Assembly: GCA_026075535.2 (NCBI GenBank)
Contig: AP026548.1
Location: forward strand, 2,170,001 to 2,234,000
DNA from: Tricholoma matsutake
Lineage: Eukaryota > Basidiomycota > Agaricomycetes > Agaricales > Tricholomataceae
Reading direction: 5' to 3'
Length of the DNA: 64,000 bases
A model generated the notes under the pieces. It was not told the origin of the DNA and did no database searches. It saw nothing but the letters and a program-made list of their open reading frames with translations. Made by a program: the position numbers and the translations under genes. Positions 1-11,300 of the stretch are shown here, one piece after another (position 1 is the first letter of the stretch; each line of letters starts with the position of its first letter).

Positions 1-715
1 CTGCTCCACAGGTCTCCCGGTACCCCTCTGCCATCTCCTATCCTTTATCAACACCCTCACATCCTATTTGGATGGGGAGGAGGGGTCTGGCATGGGTGTC
101 GTCGGGTCTGTGTTGTTCTGGGTCCTGGTGCTGGTAGGTGGCATCGTCATCATCGTTGTTGAATGCACACACTTATGATCCACCCTACGAGCAGGGGCTC
201 ATAGGCATGGGGTGGGTGGGTTGGCTCGTTTGTGGGTGGTGGTGTCATTACTAGTAGATTATAACCTAGAAAACTAAAAAAATGAGTTAGTTAGTTTATA
301 AAAACAAAAAACAAATGAAAAAACTTATGTAGGGCCCAAACGATGCAATCTGCATTGTTTGGGCCTGCATTGGCTCGTTTGTGGGTGGTGGTGTTGTTAC
401 AAGTAGATTATAACCTAGAAACCCAAAAAACGAGTTAGTTAGTTTGTAAAAACAAAAACCAAATGAAAAAAACTTATGTAGGGCCCATCCATTGGGCTTG
501 TTTGTGGGTGGTGGTGATAGCAGATTGGGCATGGGAGCAGTGGCGGTGGGTGTCCACACAGTTGTGGTGGTAGAGAGAGGAGGGAAGCAGCGTTGATGGT
601 GGTGGTGGTGGTGAGTGATGAGCTGGCACATTTGATGATGCAGCTATATGCTTTGTCATACACAGCTGCACCACAGTACCTAACACAAGTAGATGATACC
701 TTACACAAGGTACTG

Positions 716-781
716 TGGTGTAACAGTTATATTGTGTATTATTATTACATAAGCAAGCTATAGGGATCAGGGTTTGATTCC
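716..781 (+). other. tRNA-like (Pol III A/B box) module
   Basis: An A-box-like TGGTGTAACAGTTA (716-729) is followed about 55 bp later by a B-box-like GGTTTGATTCC (771-781), and a short T run follows at 795-799. It faces the right terminus of element A. It does not fold as a complete tRNA by eye (no matching acceptor arm), so it resembles a tRNA-derived SINE head rather than a tRNA gene. Promoter activity is inferred only from the box motifs. Confidence 0.45.
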
Positions 782-799
782 TTTTCTTACACACTTTTT

Positions 800-1030
800 C
801 AGCAGAATCCAACTGGACTCCAACTGGAATCCAACCAGACTCCACTGGACTCCACTGGACCAGTCCAAGTGGAATCCAGTGTTTGAGTGGATTCCACTTG
901 GAGTCCAGTTGGACTGGACTGGGACTGGACTGGCAACTTTGTAGGCAGTTGGCTGGTGACCAGTCCCAGTGGACTCCAGTCGGACTCTGGTCAGTCCGGT
1001 CAGACTCCAGTTGGAGTCCACTAGAAAAGG
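800..1030. repeat. Degenerate GGACTCCA/TGGAGTCC minisatellite next to the TIR
   Basis: Irregular 10-12 bp units of the form tGGACTCCAnTtG occur in both orientations, so the stretch is rich in small inverted repeats. Comparable subterminal arrays built on GGAATCC or TTATTCCAGT lie just inside the other TTACACT-family ends (6215-6420, 12815-12840, 26690-26775, 28420-28650). Confidence 0.6.
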
Positions 1031-1044
1031 TGGGGGAGTGTAAA

Positions 1045-4000
1045 GACCTCTGCAACTACAACAATGCACTTGCCATGACCTCCATTGGCCAAAATCTAGA
1101 CAACTCCATGAATGATGGCAATGGGCCCTGGATTTTCAGGCTCCATGGTGAGATGTCCCACAAAGCAGGTTCCCTTCTCCCCCTCGCAGGCAAGAGTCCT
1201 GTGTACTCCCAGCTTTACATCTATGATCCTGCTCAGGCACTTGACCATTGTCACAACCACAGAGAGAATACCCATCTGCAACCAGACATCTTAAGCAATC
1301 TTCAGGACATGCTTCACAACCACCATCCAGGAGTTGCACTCTACAAACAGGCCTTTGAGCTCACCCAAGACTTGCCACCTGAGCAGCAGTGCAAGATTGC
1401 TCTTCACTTTGATGAGGGCTGTGATCATCGTCGGTACAACCTTCCTGATGCCAGCCAAAATGAGATTGCTGTTATTCTTCCAGGGGAGGGAGACCAGTCA
1501 GGGGGCTATCGTGACATCATCCTCTACCACAAGTATTGGAATGGCCTCCAGCACATCTCTGAGAGCCATCCTTTCTATCCTGCCCTCCACTATGTGCTGC
1601 TGCATCCCACTGGCCAGCTCTCATGGCATCCCCAGCTCGAGTACAGAGATGGTGAGGAGGTCGATGATCAGGATGGTGCTGTGGAGGTTCCTGCTGAGGG
1701 CCAGCCTCGAAAGCGCAAGCATGTCACCAAGTCAGAGTTCTATCGCTATCGTCTTCATCCACACCCTCCCAACATTGAGCCCCAGCATATCTTCCAGGCA
1801 GGAAATTTCTTTCAGCAGTATGTGTGTGACCATTGGGCCACCTGTGAGCAGGATCGTCTGATGTATATCATGTCCAGCCAGGGCAAGCTTCACAGTAAGG
1901 TGTATTCTGGGCTCACAGATGCTGTTGCAGCCAACATTGATGCAGACCCCAGGGCTCTCAGTTGGAGGACTATCTTGCCATCTTCCTTTGCTGGAAGCAC
2001 CCACTACATGCAGCAGCTCCTCCAGGATTCATTGGCCATCAATCGGTACTTCAAAGGTGGCGACCTCTTTCTCACTATAACTGCCAACCCCAACTGGCCA
2101 GAGATCCAGAATGCCCTGTTGCCAGGTCAGGATCCAGCAGACCATCCTGACTTGGCAGTTTGGGCTTTTGAGGCAAAGTGCAAGGAGCTGATCAAGGACA
2201 TTGAGTGTGGCATCTTTGGCAAAGCTGTTGGTCATGTCTTCATAATTGAGTTCCAGAAGCATGGCCTTCCCCACATGCACTGCATCATCTTCCTTGATGA
2301 GGCTTCCAAGCTCCGCACCCCAGAGGATGTGGACAGTCTTCTCTCCTGCGAGTTCCTTACTGATGATCCTGAGCTCCTTGAGTTGGTCAAGCAGCTCATG
2401 GTCCACAAGCCCTGCGGTGCTGAAAATGACAATGCTAATGCCCCATGCTTGGTCAATGGCAAGTGCTCCAAGAACTTTCCCAAGCCCTTCAGAGAGCACA
2501 CTACCATTTCTGATGATTATTATGCCTCTTCAAGGCGCTGCAACACTGGCCAGACCTTTGAGGTCCAAGGGAAGCAGGTTGACAATCGCTGGGTCATCAC
2601 TTACTGTGCCTATCTCATATGGAAGTATTGCTGCCACATCAATGTCCAGGTCATTTCCTCCATCAAGGCCTTGAAGTACATCTACAAGTACATTTACAAG
2701 GGCCATGATCGTGTCACTATGCAGTTTGGCACCTGCAATAATGAGGTTAGGCAGTACTTGGATGCCTGCTTTGTATCTGCATGCGAGTCCTTCTGGTGTC
2801 TCTTCCACTTTGTCATGCATGGTGCCTCTCCCAATGTTGTTCACCTCCATGTCCACCTTCCAAATGAGCAAAATGTCACATGGAGTGAGGATAGAGTGGA
2901 GACTGTGCAGCAGGTCATTGAGCAAGCAGCTACAAAAGACACTACTCTCACTGCATTCTTCAAGGCCAACCTGGAATATCCAGAGGTTAGGTGACCTTCT
3001 GTACCAGGACTATCCCTCCAAGTTTGTGTATCACAAGAATACTGGCAAGTGGAAACCCAGGCAATGTGGCTTTGCAGTTGGCAGGCTGTATTATGTCCAC
3101 CCCGCTGCCAGCGAGTGCTTTTATCCCTGCCTTCTCCTCACCTCTGTCAGGGGCCCAACATCATTTGAGAGCCTCCTCACCTTCCAAAATGTGCAGGCAC
3201 CATCTTTTAGAGATGCCTGCCTTGCCTGTGGTCTGTTGGAAGATGATCAGGAGTGGCATCAGTGTCTAGAGGAGGCCAGGTCCATGCAGACAGGTCAGCA
3301 GCTTCGCTATTTGTTCATGACCATCCTTCGCGACTGTCTGCCCTCTGACCCTGCTGCACTCTGGAACACCTTTTGGATTCACATCTGTGATGACCTGCAC
3401 TACCACCTTCAGCATGACTACAACTGCCTCAACCCCACTGATGGTGATGTCCAGGACTATGGCCTCTTCCTCATTGACCAGCTTCTCTCTCACACCAACA
3501 AGTCCCTCACTGATTGGCCCACTATGCCTCAGTATACCCAGAACTGGCAAGCCATGGTTGGCAACCACCTCATCAATGAGCAGAGGTTGTACAATGCTGA
3601 GGAGCAAGCAGTGCTGGCAGCAGAGCATGAGGCAAGGTTGAATCAGGATCAGAGGGTGGCATTTGATGAAATCCTTGCTGCAGTCAATGCTTGGTCTGGC
3701 CAGACCTTTTTTCTCCATGGCCCTGGAGGCACTGGCAAGACATATGTCTACAATACTCTGTGCTACAGGCTTTGCTCCCAGGCTAAGATTGTTCTCTGTG
3801 TTGCATCCTCAGGCATTGCTGCCCTTCTTCTCAAAGGTGGTCACACTGCACACTCTACATTCAAGATTCCCATTCCCATTCATGAGTCTTCCACCTGTAG
3901 CCTCTCAAAGACTTCTAAGCATGCAGAGCTCATATGTGCAGCAGACTTGGTCATTTGGGATGAGGCCCCCATGCAGCATCATCACATCTATGAGGCTGTT

Positions 4001-5031
4001 GATTGCACCTTCCATGATGTCCGTGGATCAGACAAGCCATTTGGTGGCCTCACCATCATCTTTGGAGGGGACTTTCAGCAGATTCTGCCTGTTATCATCA
4101 GAGGATCACATCCTCAGACTGTCAGTGCCTCCATGCAGTGCTCTGCTCTTTGGGGGGATATCCAGGTGCTCTATCTCAAGCAGAACATGTGTTTGAGTGG
4201 AGATGTTCCAGAGGAGTGCAACTTTGCAAGGTGGCAGCTCAAGGTTGGTCATGGAATGCACACAGACAATGAGGCCAACATCCATCTTCCTGACCATTTC
4301 AAGTGCCCAGAGAACTTGGTCCCTCCCTCATGGATGCCATCTATCCTGATATCCATCATCCACAACAGCACTCAGACCAGTACTTCTCAGATCAGACAAT
4401 CCTGTCAAGCCGCAAGGATGATGTGGATGACCTCAATGCTTATATCCTTCACAAGTTCCCTGGACAGCAGAGGGTGTTTCACAGTGTTGACTCAATTCCA
4501 AACAACACACCAGACCAGGGAGAGCTCATGTACCCTGTGGAGTACCTGAACTCAATCAACTGCTCAGGACTGCCATTGGCTCAGACAGCTCTCAAGATTG
4601 GTTGTCCAGTGATGGTGCTTTGGAACCTGGATCCTGGGCATGGTGTCTGCAATGGGAGCAGATGAATTCTCACAAGGATGAGAAACAGGGTGTCGGAGGT
4701 ATGGCTTCTGACTGGGGATCATGCTAGAGAGACTGTGTTCATTCCAAGGATCACACTGCAACCAACTGAGGATCAAGTGCCTTTTGAGCTCACCAGGAGG
4801 CAGTTTCCAGTGCAGCTCTCCTTTGCAATGACAATCAACAAGTCACAGGGCCAGTCTGTCAGACATGTTGGTCTTGACCTGTGGACTCCAGTTTTTACAC
4901 ATGGGCAGTTCTATGTGGCAATCTCTTGGGTGACATTGGTTCACAACATCAAAGCAATCTGGGCAAGTACAAGTGAGGAGGCAATAACAAAAAATATTGT
5001 ATATAATGAAGTACTACTAGATAATGTGTAG
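1045..5031 (+). pseudogene. Helitron Rep/helicase, two frameshifts and one internal stop
   Basis: Rolling-circle transposase: a HUH endonuclease fused to a Pif1-like 5'-3' helicase, acting on the element's own ends. The conserved part starts at about 1057 (YNNALAMTS). The HUH site is seen as PHMH near 2269-2280, and the two-tyrosine region as KYIYKYIYKG near 2675-2704. After a one-base shift at about 2990 the helicase follows, with Walker A GPGGTGKT near 3720-3744, Walker B WDEAP near 3957-3971, and an IIFGGDFQQ motif. A second one-base shift falls near 4320-4330, and an in-frame TGA lies at 4663-4665 before the last block (SFAMTINKSQGQS, about 4819-4857). The upstream methionine at 883 lies in minisatellite DNA and is not a real start. 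The N-terminal zinc-binding part present in Helitron 2 is missing. Dead as it stands. Confidence 0.9.
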
Positions 5032-5130
5032 AGAGAGCATACATAGAAATGGGTACAATAATGTATCATAGTATATAATATAATGTATCATAGTACATAT
5101 ATAAAGATGTGTAGATATATAAATCACCTG

Positions 5131-5158
5131 TGTGCTGAAGGCACATTCAAAAAGCTTG
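5131..5158 (+). other. Helitron 3' terminal hairpin and CTTG end
   Basis: TGTGC (5131-5135) and GCACA (5141-5145) form a 5-bp stem with a 5-nt loop. About ten bases later the element ends in CTTG, followed by T. The 30 bp up to this point match 32740-32769 closely and diverge immediately afterwards, which is what identifies the terminus. Canonical Helitron ends read CTRR, so CTTG is a small departure. Confidence 0.65.
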
Positions 5159-5582
5159 TCTTATCTAATAATGTGATTTGAGGCCAGAAAATCACATTAC
5201 ATAAGCATGAATGTTACTGTAGAGCCATTTGATGAATGTTTGGCTTTTTTTGTTCTATGTACTCATGTAATGTTCTTGCATATAGTTAGAGAGCTAAATC
5301 ATGTGACAAGTTACCATTATGTCATAGAAGTGTACAGCAGTATGTGCAAACTTCAGTTTATAGGCAACTGCCCACAAAGCTACTTACAGCCATTTCTGAA
5401 AACCTTGAGAATGGGCAATTTATTTTGTTTGCAATCCAATATAATAAATTAGCAATATATTAGGCTTACTTCAGCTGATCTGATAACTGAGTTACTGTCC
5501 ATCTGGGCCACTTGATGAGCGGTCTCTTCCCTCTCTTCAAACTCACTCATTATCATCCATACTGTCTTTACTTGTTCAACTC
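5159..5582. other. No gene seen; AT-rich with a short inverted repeat
   Basis: Sequence downstream of the Helitron end. It contains an inverted repeat (AATGTGATTT and AAATCACATT, about 5170-5198). The remaining reading frames are short and have no recognisable motif. Confidence 0.5.
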
Positions 5583-6195
5583 TTGCCATTCATTACTTCA
5601 GGTTTCAAATCCTCTGTCTTGGACACTCTAATGTTGCCCCACATTCCAACATCAAGTCCACCACCTCCATATCTTACCCCACCACCTCCAGCATATGCAG
5701 GAGTGCAACCCATGGATTTGGATCTCATTCAAGCTTCTTCCCTGGGCCCACTCAGTCCTGCTCTCAGTGACACAGAAATTACTATTTTTGGTGCATTGAT
5801 GAATTTACATGCAGCCACGGCTATGTTCTAAAAACTCTATACAGGTCGTCCGTCATCTTGCAGCAGCCCAACAAGTTGTATCATCACAACCTCCTCCTGT
5901 AGTCCCTTCTCAAACTCCCATAATTCCTTCACAAGTCACTCTAGAAACTCACCCCACTGTTCCCTCGCAATCAGCATCTCAACCAAGGCTGCTGGACATG
6001 CATGTTTCATGTGTGCACACACCTCAGGTTATGAGACTGCTTACTCCTGAGGAACCAGAAGCAGCTCTGACTACAGTAGACTCTGACTCATCAACCAAGT
6101 TCAAAATCCTTGTCTGGGCTGTTCCACCTCCAAAATGGTCAACTGGTCATGGAAAATCAAAGAAAGCTCAGAAAGTTGACCCTGTTGCAGAGGTC
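5583..6195 (+). pseudogene. Unidentified Pro-rich gene, block 1 of 3
   Basis: A proline-rich reading frame (PPPPYLTPPPPAYAG near 5650-5700) shifts frame near 5830 into a second Pro/Ser-rich stretch. That stretch ends in a basic segment (WSTGHGKSKKAQKVDP, about 6138-6186), where the TTACACT element B begins. Reading resumes in register at about 12859. I do not recognise the family. The three blocks together look like a protein with a long low-complexity N-terminus and a compact helical C-terminal domain. Frameshifts and insertions make it a pseudogene; whether it was host or transposon-borne is unknown. Confidence 0.45.
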
Positions 6196-6475
6196 TTTAC
6201 ACTCCCCCACGTATTCCTATCAGAATCTGACCATATTTTGATGTCATTTTCACCAGCCAAATTGACATGAAATTGCAGGTTCAGTCCTAGTCCAGTCTGA
6301 TGCAGTCCGATCAGAATCTGATCAGACCATCAGAATTTCCTAGGAATTTCCAACCATAGGAATCACATAGGAATATTCCAATGTTATGCAGAGACATCGG
6401 ACAACATAGGATTCCAATAGGAATGAAAGCAGCCTTGCTTAGTAATTAATAGTAGAAAAAGTAAACATGCATGGC

Positions 6476-6545
6476 AGAATTGAACCCTAGACCTCTAACA
6501 TGATTACATAAGGATAAAGTGACAATAATTCTATTACACTAAGCA
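6476..6545 (-). other. tRNA-like (Pol III A/B box) module
   Basis: On the minus strand an A-box-like TTAGTGTAATAGA (6533-6545) precedes a B-box-like GGTTCAATTCTG (6476-6487). The module faces the left terminus of element B, mirroring the module in element A. It resembles a tRNA-derived SINE head and no complete cloverleaf is evident. Confidence 0.45.
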
Positions 6546-6773
6546 TCCAGTGCAGGTAAGTGCTCTTACTGCACTACATACCGCTCCTGTGGGTGTGATG
6601 ACAAAGCACATAGCCGCATCACCACACCTTGCCAGCTCATCACTCCCCACCACATCCATCAACAGCGACTGCAGCTTCCCCTCCTTCCCCTTCTTCCCCC
6701 CTCTTCCCACAACCCCAACTACATCACCCTGCACTCCGACGACTGCCACCCCTGCAAACAAGTCACCTGACAC

Positions 6774-7076
6774 TGTAAGGGGACTAGGGGGGTGCCCTGT
6801 GTGTTTTTCCTATTTTTTATAGGCGGAGTACCCCTTCCGACACATACCCCTTGGTATGATGTCATTCGGCGGCCTTGATCTGCCTATCTCCGCCTTTTTC
6901 TATTTTTAGGTTATATTTGATTTTTGTCGTCTTCACATATACTGGGCATCAGCAAGGGGATCCTTAGAGTTTTCTCTTCGGATTTCCCTTTGCTAGGTGC
7001 GCCCCCAATGCCTGTATTATGTAGTATAATTTTAACTTCGGATTTCCCTTTGCTAGAGGCTTAGGTTGCCCTTATA
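6774..7076 (+). repeat. Gypsy copy 1 5' LTR
   Basis: 303 bp, TGTAAGGGG to GCCCTTATA; in copy 2 the end is CTTACA, so the terminal inverted repeat is TGTAAGG/CCTTACA with one base changed here. It contains a TATA-like element (6938-6941) and two direct repeats of CGGATTTCCCTTTGCTAG. It lacks about 120 bp present in the LTRs of copies 2 and 3. Confidence 0.93.
6938..6975 (+). promoter_or_regulatory. Predicted LTR core promoter and transcript start
   Basis: TATA-like CATATACT (TATA at 6938-6941) lies 28 bp upstream of AGAGTTTTCT (6966-6975), the sequence expected at the RNA 5' end if this element self-primes. The same spacing is kept in copy 2. Both the promoter and the start are inferred from spacing and from complementarity to 7079-7088. 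Confidence 0.5.
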
Positions 7077-7078
7077 GT

Positions 7079-7088
7079 AGAAAACTCT
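7079..7088 (+). promoter_or_regulatory. Putative self-priming primer-binding site
   Basis: AGAAAACTCT, two bases after the 5' LTR, is exactly complementary to AGAGTTTTCT at 6966-6975 inside the LTR. In Tf1/sushi-type chromoviruses the RNA 5' end folds back onto a site beside the LTR and primes reverse transcription without a tRNA. The match is retained in copy 2 just after 18469. Confidence 0.55.
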
Positions 7089-7242
7089 CCCCTAAGGCCC
7101 GAAAATCGCGAACGCGCTGCCCAAAATAGGCAGGTACGGACTGGACGACGCTTCCCAAAGCTCCACAGAGTCCCTACACACCGTTCCAGATACTCTCGCC
7201 TTTATTGCGCCGCCATTTTCGCCAAACGCGCTCCCTAGCGAC

Positions 7243-8361
7243 ATGGACGCATCAGAACGCTTCGACGCGCTTGAAAGCGACGTTTCCGGAATGCGCGCGC
7301 AAATCGACTCGCTTAAATCTACGATTGAAAACTTCGTTAGGACCCTCCAGGCTAACCCTACGACTAATAGTTCCCCCTTCACGACTCCAAGCGCACCCAA
7401 CAACGATGTTTTGCCAAACGCGTCCACTAAGGAACGTGCCCAGATCAAACCGTCCCCCCCCGCCGAATTTAATGGTGCACGTGCGCAGGGACGTGCATTC
7501 CTTAATTCCTGTGAGTTATACATTAGTCTCCAGTCGCATCAATTCGTCGATGAGGCTGCAAAAATTTATTGGGCCTTCACATACATGAAATCTGAACGCG
7601 CCTATCTCTATGTGGACCGTATCCTACGTCAAACTAAAGAACTCGGTTCTCTACCTTTCTCCACTTGGGGGGACTTTCGAGCTGAGTTCGTACGCCACTT
7701 CTGCCCCCTCAATGAACGCCACCGAGCAGTGACACGACTTGAGTCATCCACTTACCACCAGGGACGTCGATCCGTGGACGACTATATCGATGAGTTCAAG
7801 GATTTGGTGGACATGGCAGGGTATGGGAGTGGGTTACCAGTGGTGGTGAAGTTCCGACGGGGGCTCAACCGAGAAATTCAGGACCAGATTGCACAGATGT
7901 TGGAAGGGCGCCCAGCGGACGATGATATCCTTGCTTGGTATGAAGCTGCTTCACTCTGTGACGAGAACCGACTCACAAATGCGGCGTTTAATGCTGCATT
8001 CCGTGCTCCAACTACCACTCATACACCCTACACCTTCAATCGAAGCCTCCCCCGCCCTAACCCCATTCCTCCTCGTCAAACTCCCACACCAGCCGTCAAT
8101 ATCCCAGTACCAATGGATGTTGATGCAGCCCGCAGCCGTGCACGTAAGTTGGATCTCTGCTACCGTTGTGGGGAACCTGGACACAGGGCTGGAGCGTGTC
8201 CCCATCGTCAGGATATCCGCATGCTCACCCCCGAGGGACGAGACGAACTCCTGCAAGATCTGTTGGCACTTGTAGATGTTGAGGAAGCGAAGGATCAAGT
8301 TGCAGAGGAGGTTAAGCTGGAAGTTGTAGAGGAGCAGGATTTTCCTATTCGCAGCGAGTGA
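7243..8361 (+). CDS. gag: Gypsy copy 1 Gag
   Basis: 372-residue capsid/nucleocapsid polyprotein, intact. The N-terminal part contains a short coiled-coil-like stretch (LESDVSGMRAQIDSLKS). A Retrotrans_gag-type helical domain follows (about residues 85-215), and then a CCHC zinc knuckle CYRCGEPGHRAGAC (about residues 306-319) for RNA binding. The ATG at 7243 is the first good start after the leader. The stop at 8359-8361 overlaps the pol frame, which is -1 relative to gag and has no ATG near its beginning, so pol expression should need frameshifting or reinitiation. The acidic C-terminus (residues 340-372) follows the knuckle. Confidence 0.93.
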   Translation: MDASERFDALESDVSGMRAQIDSLKSTIENFVRTLQANPTTNSSPFTTPSAPNNDVLPNASTKERAQIKPSPPAEFNGARAQGRAFLNSCELYISLQSHQFVDEAAKIYWAFTYMKSERAYLYVDRILRQTKELGSLPFSTWGDFRAEFVRHFCPLNERHRAVTRLESSTYHQGRRSVDDYIDEFKDLVDMAGYGSGLPVVVKFRRGLNREIQDQIAQMLEGRPADDDILAWYEAASLCDENRLTNAAFNAAFRAPTTTHTPYTFNRSLPRPNPIPPRQTPTPAVNIPVPMDVDAARSRARKLDLCYRCGEPGHRAGACPHRQDIRMLTPEGRDELLQDLLALVDVEEAKDQVAEEVKLEVVEEQDFPIRSE

Positions 8362-11300
8362 ATCGTACGCCCTCACTGCCTGTCCATAACCGCTTTGAAG
8401 TCTTGTCAGTTGAATCCCTGGAGAATGAATCCATTTCTGTGACTGCTCCCCTCTCTGACCCTTCGAAGTTGGCTAAAGACGTACCTGCTCTCCCCATCTC
8501 TCCTTCTACTCCACGTCCCAAAATTAAATCATGGGAGCGTAAACTACCACGCAAGTATATTGTGGCATCCACTCCCTCTGCACATTCCTTAAACCTAGCC
8601 ATCGAACTGCAGACGACCGACACTGGACAGATACTCGGTGTTTCTGCGCTCCTGGACTCTGGTGCGACTGGTCTCTTCATCGATTCCCATCTGGTACAAC
8701 AACATCGTCTAAATACTCGCTCACTCTCACGTCCGATACCTGTATATAACGTGGATGGATCCCCAAATGAAGCTGGTGCCATCCGAGAGGTTGCAGACCT
8801 GGTTCTCCGTTACAAAGATCATAGTGAGCGTGCCCTTTTTGCTGTCACTCAATTAGGAAAGCAAAAGGCGATTTTGGGATATCCATGGCTTCGAGACCAT
8901 AACCCAGAGGTCGACTGGCGCACCGGGGAGGTTACCATGAGCCGATGTCCATCCCGCTGTCGGACGTGTTTCACAGAAGCCAGGCAAGAACGTCGTGGAC
9001 AGAAGGCGGCAATACGACGAACTCAGAAGTGTCGTGCTGGACCCCTGCCTATACCTGAAGTGGAATTGGAAGGGGTTCCTGATCTAATGCCGGACTCGGA
9101 TGATGATGATGAGGACTCAGAGGAAGTGGAGGAGGGTGATCGGATCTTCTACACTGCGATTCGCTCATCGCATGAGGTGTGTGCCACATCGAACATATCC
9201 CAACGCCTCGCCGAGGCCTTCCACAAAAACAACGCTGCTAAATCCTCTACTAACTCCTTACTCCCTCATCTCCATGAGTTTGAAGACGTGTTCTCCAAGG
9301 AGTCATTCGACTCTCTTCCTGCGCGTAAGCCATGGGATCACGCGATCGAACTCACCCCTGGCGCAACCCCTTCATCCTGCAAGGTCTATCCTCTCTCTCC
9401 GGAGGAACAACGGCAGCTTGACCAGTTCATCGACGAGCACCTGGCCTCTGGACGTATTCGACCATCGAAGTCACCCATGGCCTCTCCCTTTTTCTTTGTC
9501 AAGAAGAAGGATGGCTCACTTCGACCGGTTCAAGACTACAGAAGACTCAACAACATCACGGTCAAAAATCGCTACCCACTACCCCTCATCTCCGAACTCG
9601 TAAACCAGCTCCGTGGAGCCCGATACTTCACCAAGCTCGATGTCCGTTGGGGCTATAATAATGTGAGGATAAAGGAGGGAGATGAGTGGAAGGCAGCCTT
9701 TCGTACCAACCGTGGTCTTTTTGAACCGCTTGTCATGTTCTTTGGCCTTACTAATAGCCCTGCCACCTTTCAGACCATGATGAACGACATCTTCCATGAC
9801 CTCATCCTCGAAGGCGTTGTCTGCATCTATCTCGACGACATCCTCATCTTCACTCGCACGGTTGAAGAGCACCGTCGCATCACACGCCTCGTCCTAGAGC
9901 GACTTCGACGGTACAAACTCTACCTTCGTCAGGACAAATGCGAGTTCGAAAGGACCAAGATCGAGTACCTCGGCCTGATTATCTCGGAGGGTCAAGTGGA
10001 GATGGATCCTATCAAGGTAAATGGGGTCACAGCTTGGCCTACGCCCACGAACAAGAAGGAGGTGCAGTCTTTCCTGGGCTTCATCAATTTTTATCGGCGT
10101 TTTATCAAGGATTTCTCACATCATGCACGACCGCTGTTCGACTTGACAGGAAAGGAGGCATGGAGGTGGGATAATGCACAACAGGAGGCGTTCGAAAAGC
10201 TTAAGGAGATGGTCACTTCCGCTCCGATCCTTACCTTTGCTGACGATTCGCGTCCTTTTCGTGTAGAAGCCGACAGTTCTGACTTTGCGACGGGCGCTGT
10301 GTTGTCTCAGCAGTCTCCGGAGGACCAGAAGTGGCATCCTGTTGCGTTCTACTCCAAAAGCCTTAGTGCTGTAGAGAGAAACTACGAGATCCATGACAAG
10401 GAGATGTTGGCGATAATGCGTGCGCTTGAGGAGTGGCGACACTTCCTCGAGGGTGCCCAACACAAGGTGGAAATTTGGACGGATCACAAGAACCTCGAGT
10501 ACTTCATGACGGCCAAGAAATTGAACCGTCGTCAAGCTCGTTGGTCCCTGTATCTATCTAGATTCGACTTCTCCTTGCACCACCGTCCGGGTCGCAGCAT
10601 GGGGAAGACCGATGCCCTATCCCGACGTGCAGACCATGGGGATGGCAGCGGTGACAACCAAAACATTGTGCTGTTGCAGCCAGACCTGTTCACCATTCGG
10701 GCACTGGAAGGCATCGTACCCCAGGGCGAGGAGCGGGACATTCTACGTGACATTCGTCGCGCAAACCGTAGCGGTTTACATGAGGATGTTGTCGCCCGAG
10801 CTGTTAAAGAACTGAGGAAGGGATCGACCCTTTCCTTACGTGCGGCAGAGTGGGCTGAAAAGGAGGACTTGTTGTATTTCAGGGATCGCATCTATGTTCC
10901 CAATGACCCAGACCTTCGCCGGCGCATCATATCCCAACACCATGACTCACAGATTGCTGGCCACCCCGGACGCTGGAAGACCTTGGAGCTCACCTCACGG
11001 AACTATTGGTGGCCACAAATGTCACGGCTCATTGGTCAGTATTGTCGCACTTGTGACCTTTGCTTACGCACCAAGGTCCCTCGTCGCAAGCCTATTGGTG
11101 AGCTACACCCTCTTCCTGTTCCAGAGAGTCGTTGGGATGTCGTCAGCGTCGACTTTGTGGTGGAATTGCCAGAGTCAAACGGGTTTGATGCGGTGATGTG
11201 CACAGTTGACTCAGTGGGAAAACGCGCTCACTTCATTCCCACTCACACCACTGTCAGTGCCCTAGGTGCCGCTCGACTCTACCTCCACCACGTGTGGAAG

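Larger units (their letters stand above)
1..1043. mobile_element. TTACACT-family TIR element, copy A (right part; left end outside window)
   Basis: The right end is AGTGTAA at 1037-1043, preceded by GTGGGGG. The same terminal motif closes copies ending at 12856 and 28665, and appears inverted as TTACACT at 6197 and 26675. Read inward from the terminus the order is: degenerate GGACTCCA-type minisatellite (about 795-1030), tRNA-like module (716-781), a CCACC/CATCAACG-rich block (500-700), palindrome, and intron-like segment (two tandem palindrome/intron units between 245 and 500). Copies at 6197-12856 and 26675-28665 have the same order. No transposase is visible, so it is probably non-autonomous. 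It abuts the Helitron reading frame and explains why that Helitron lacks its N-terminal part. Superfamily unassigned; no clear target duplication was found. Confidence 0.6.
1044..5158 (+). mobile_element. Helitron 1 (5' part displaced by element A)
   Basis: Rolling-circle transposon defined by a Rep/helicase coding region (1045-5031) and a 3' terminus made of a short hairpin (5131-5145) followed by CTTG at 5155-5158 with a T after it. The same 3' end terminates a second Helitron at 32769, which supports the boundary. The 5' end is not visible because copy A of the TTACACT family sits inside the reading frame at 1043; the remainder should lie left of the window. Confidence 0.75.

Noticed and set aside
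296..1055. His/Pro-rich minus-strand proteins
   Set aside because: Composition reflects GGTGGT repeats and minisatellite inside element A.
883..1056. Helitron protein starting at the ATG at 883
   Set aside because: The first 50 or so codons lie in the GGACTCC minisatellite of an inserted element; similarity to Helitron proteins begins at about 1057.
2980..3000. Programmed +1 frameshift (AGG followed by TGA) joining Rep and helicase
   Set aside because: It superficially resembles known +1 sites, but the gene also has a second shift and a stop, so ordinary decay is simpler.
9100..9603. Alternative open frames inside Gypsy pol (several over 90 codons on both strands)
   Set aside because: Shadows of the intact pol gene in GC-rich sequence.
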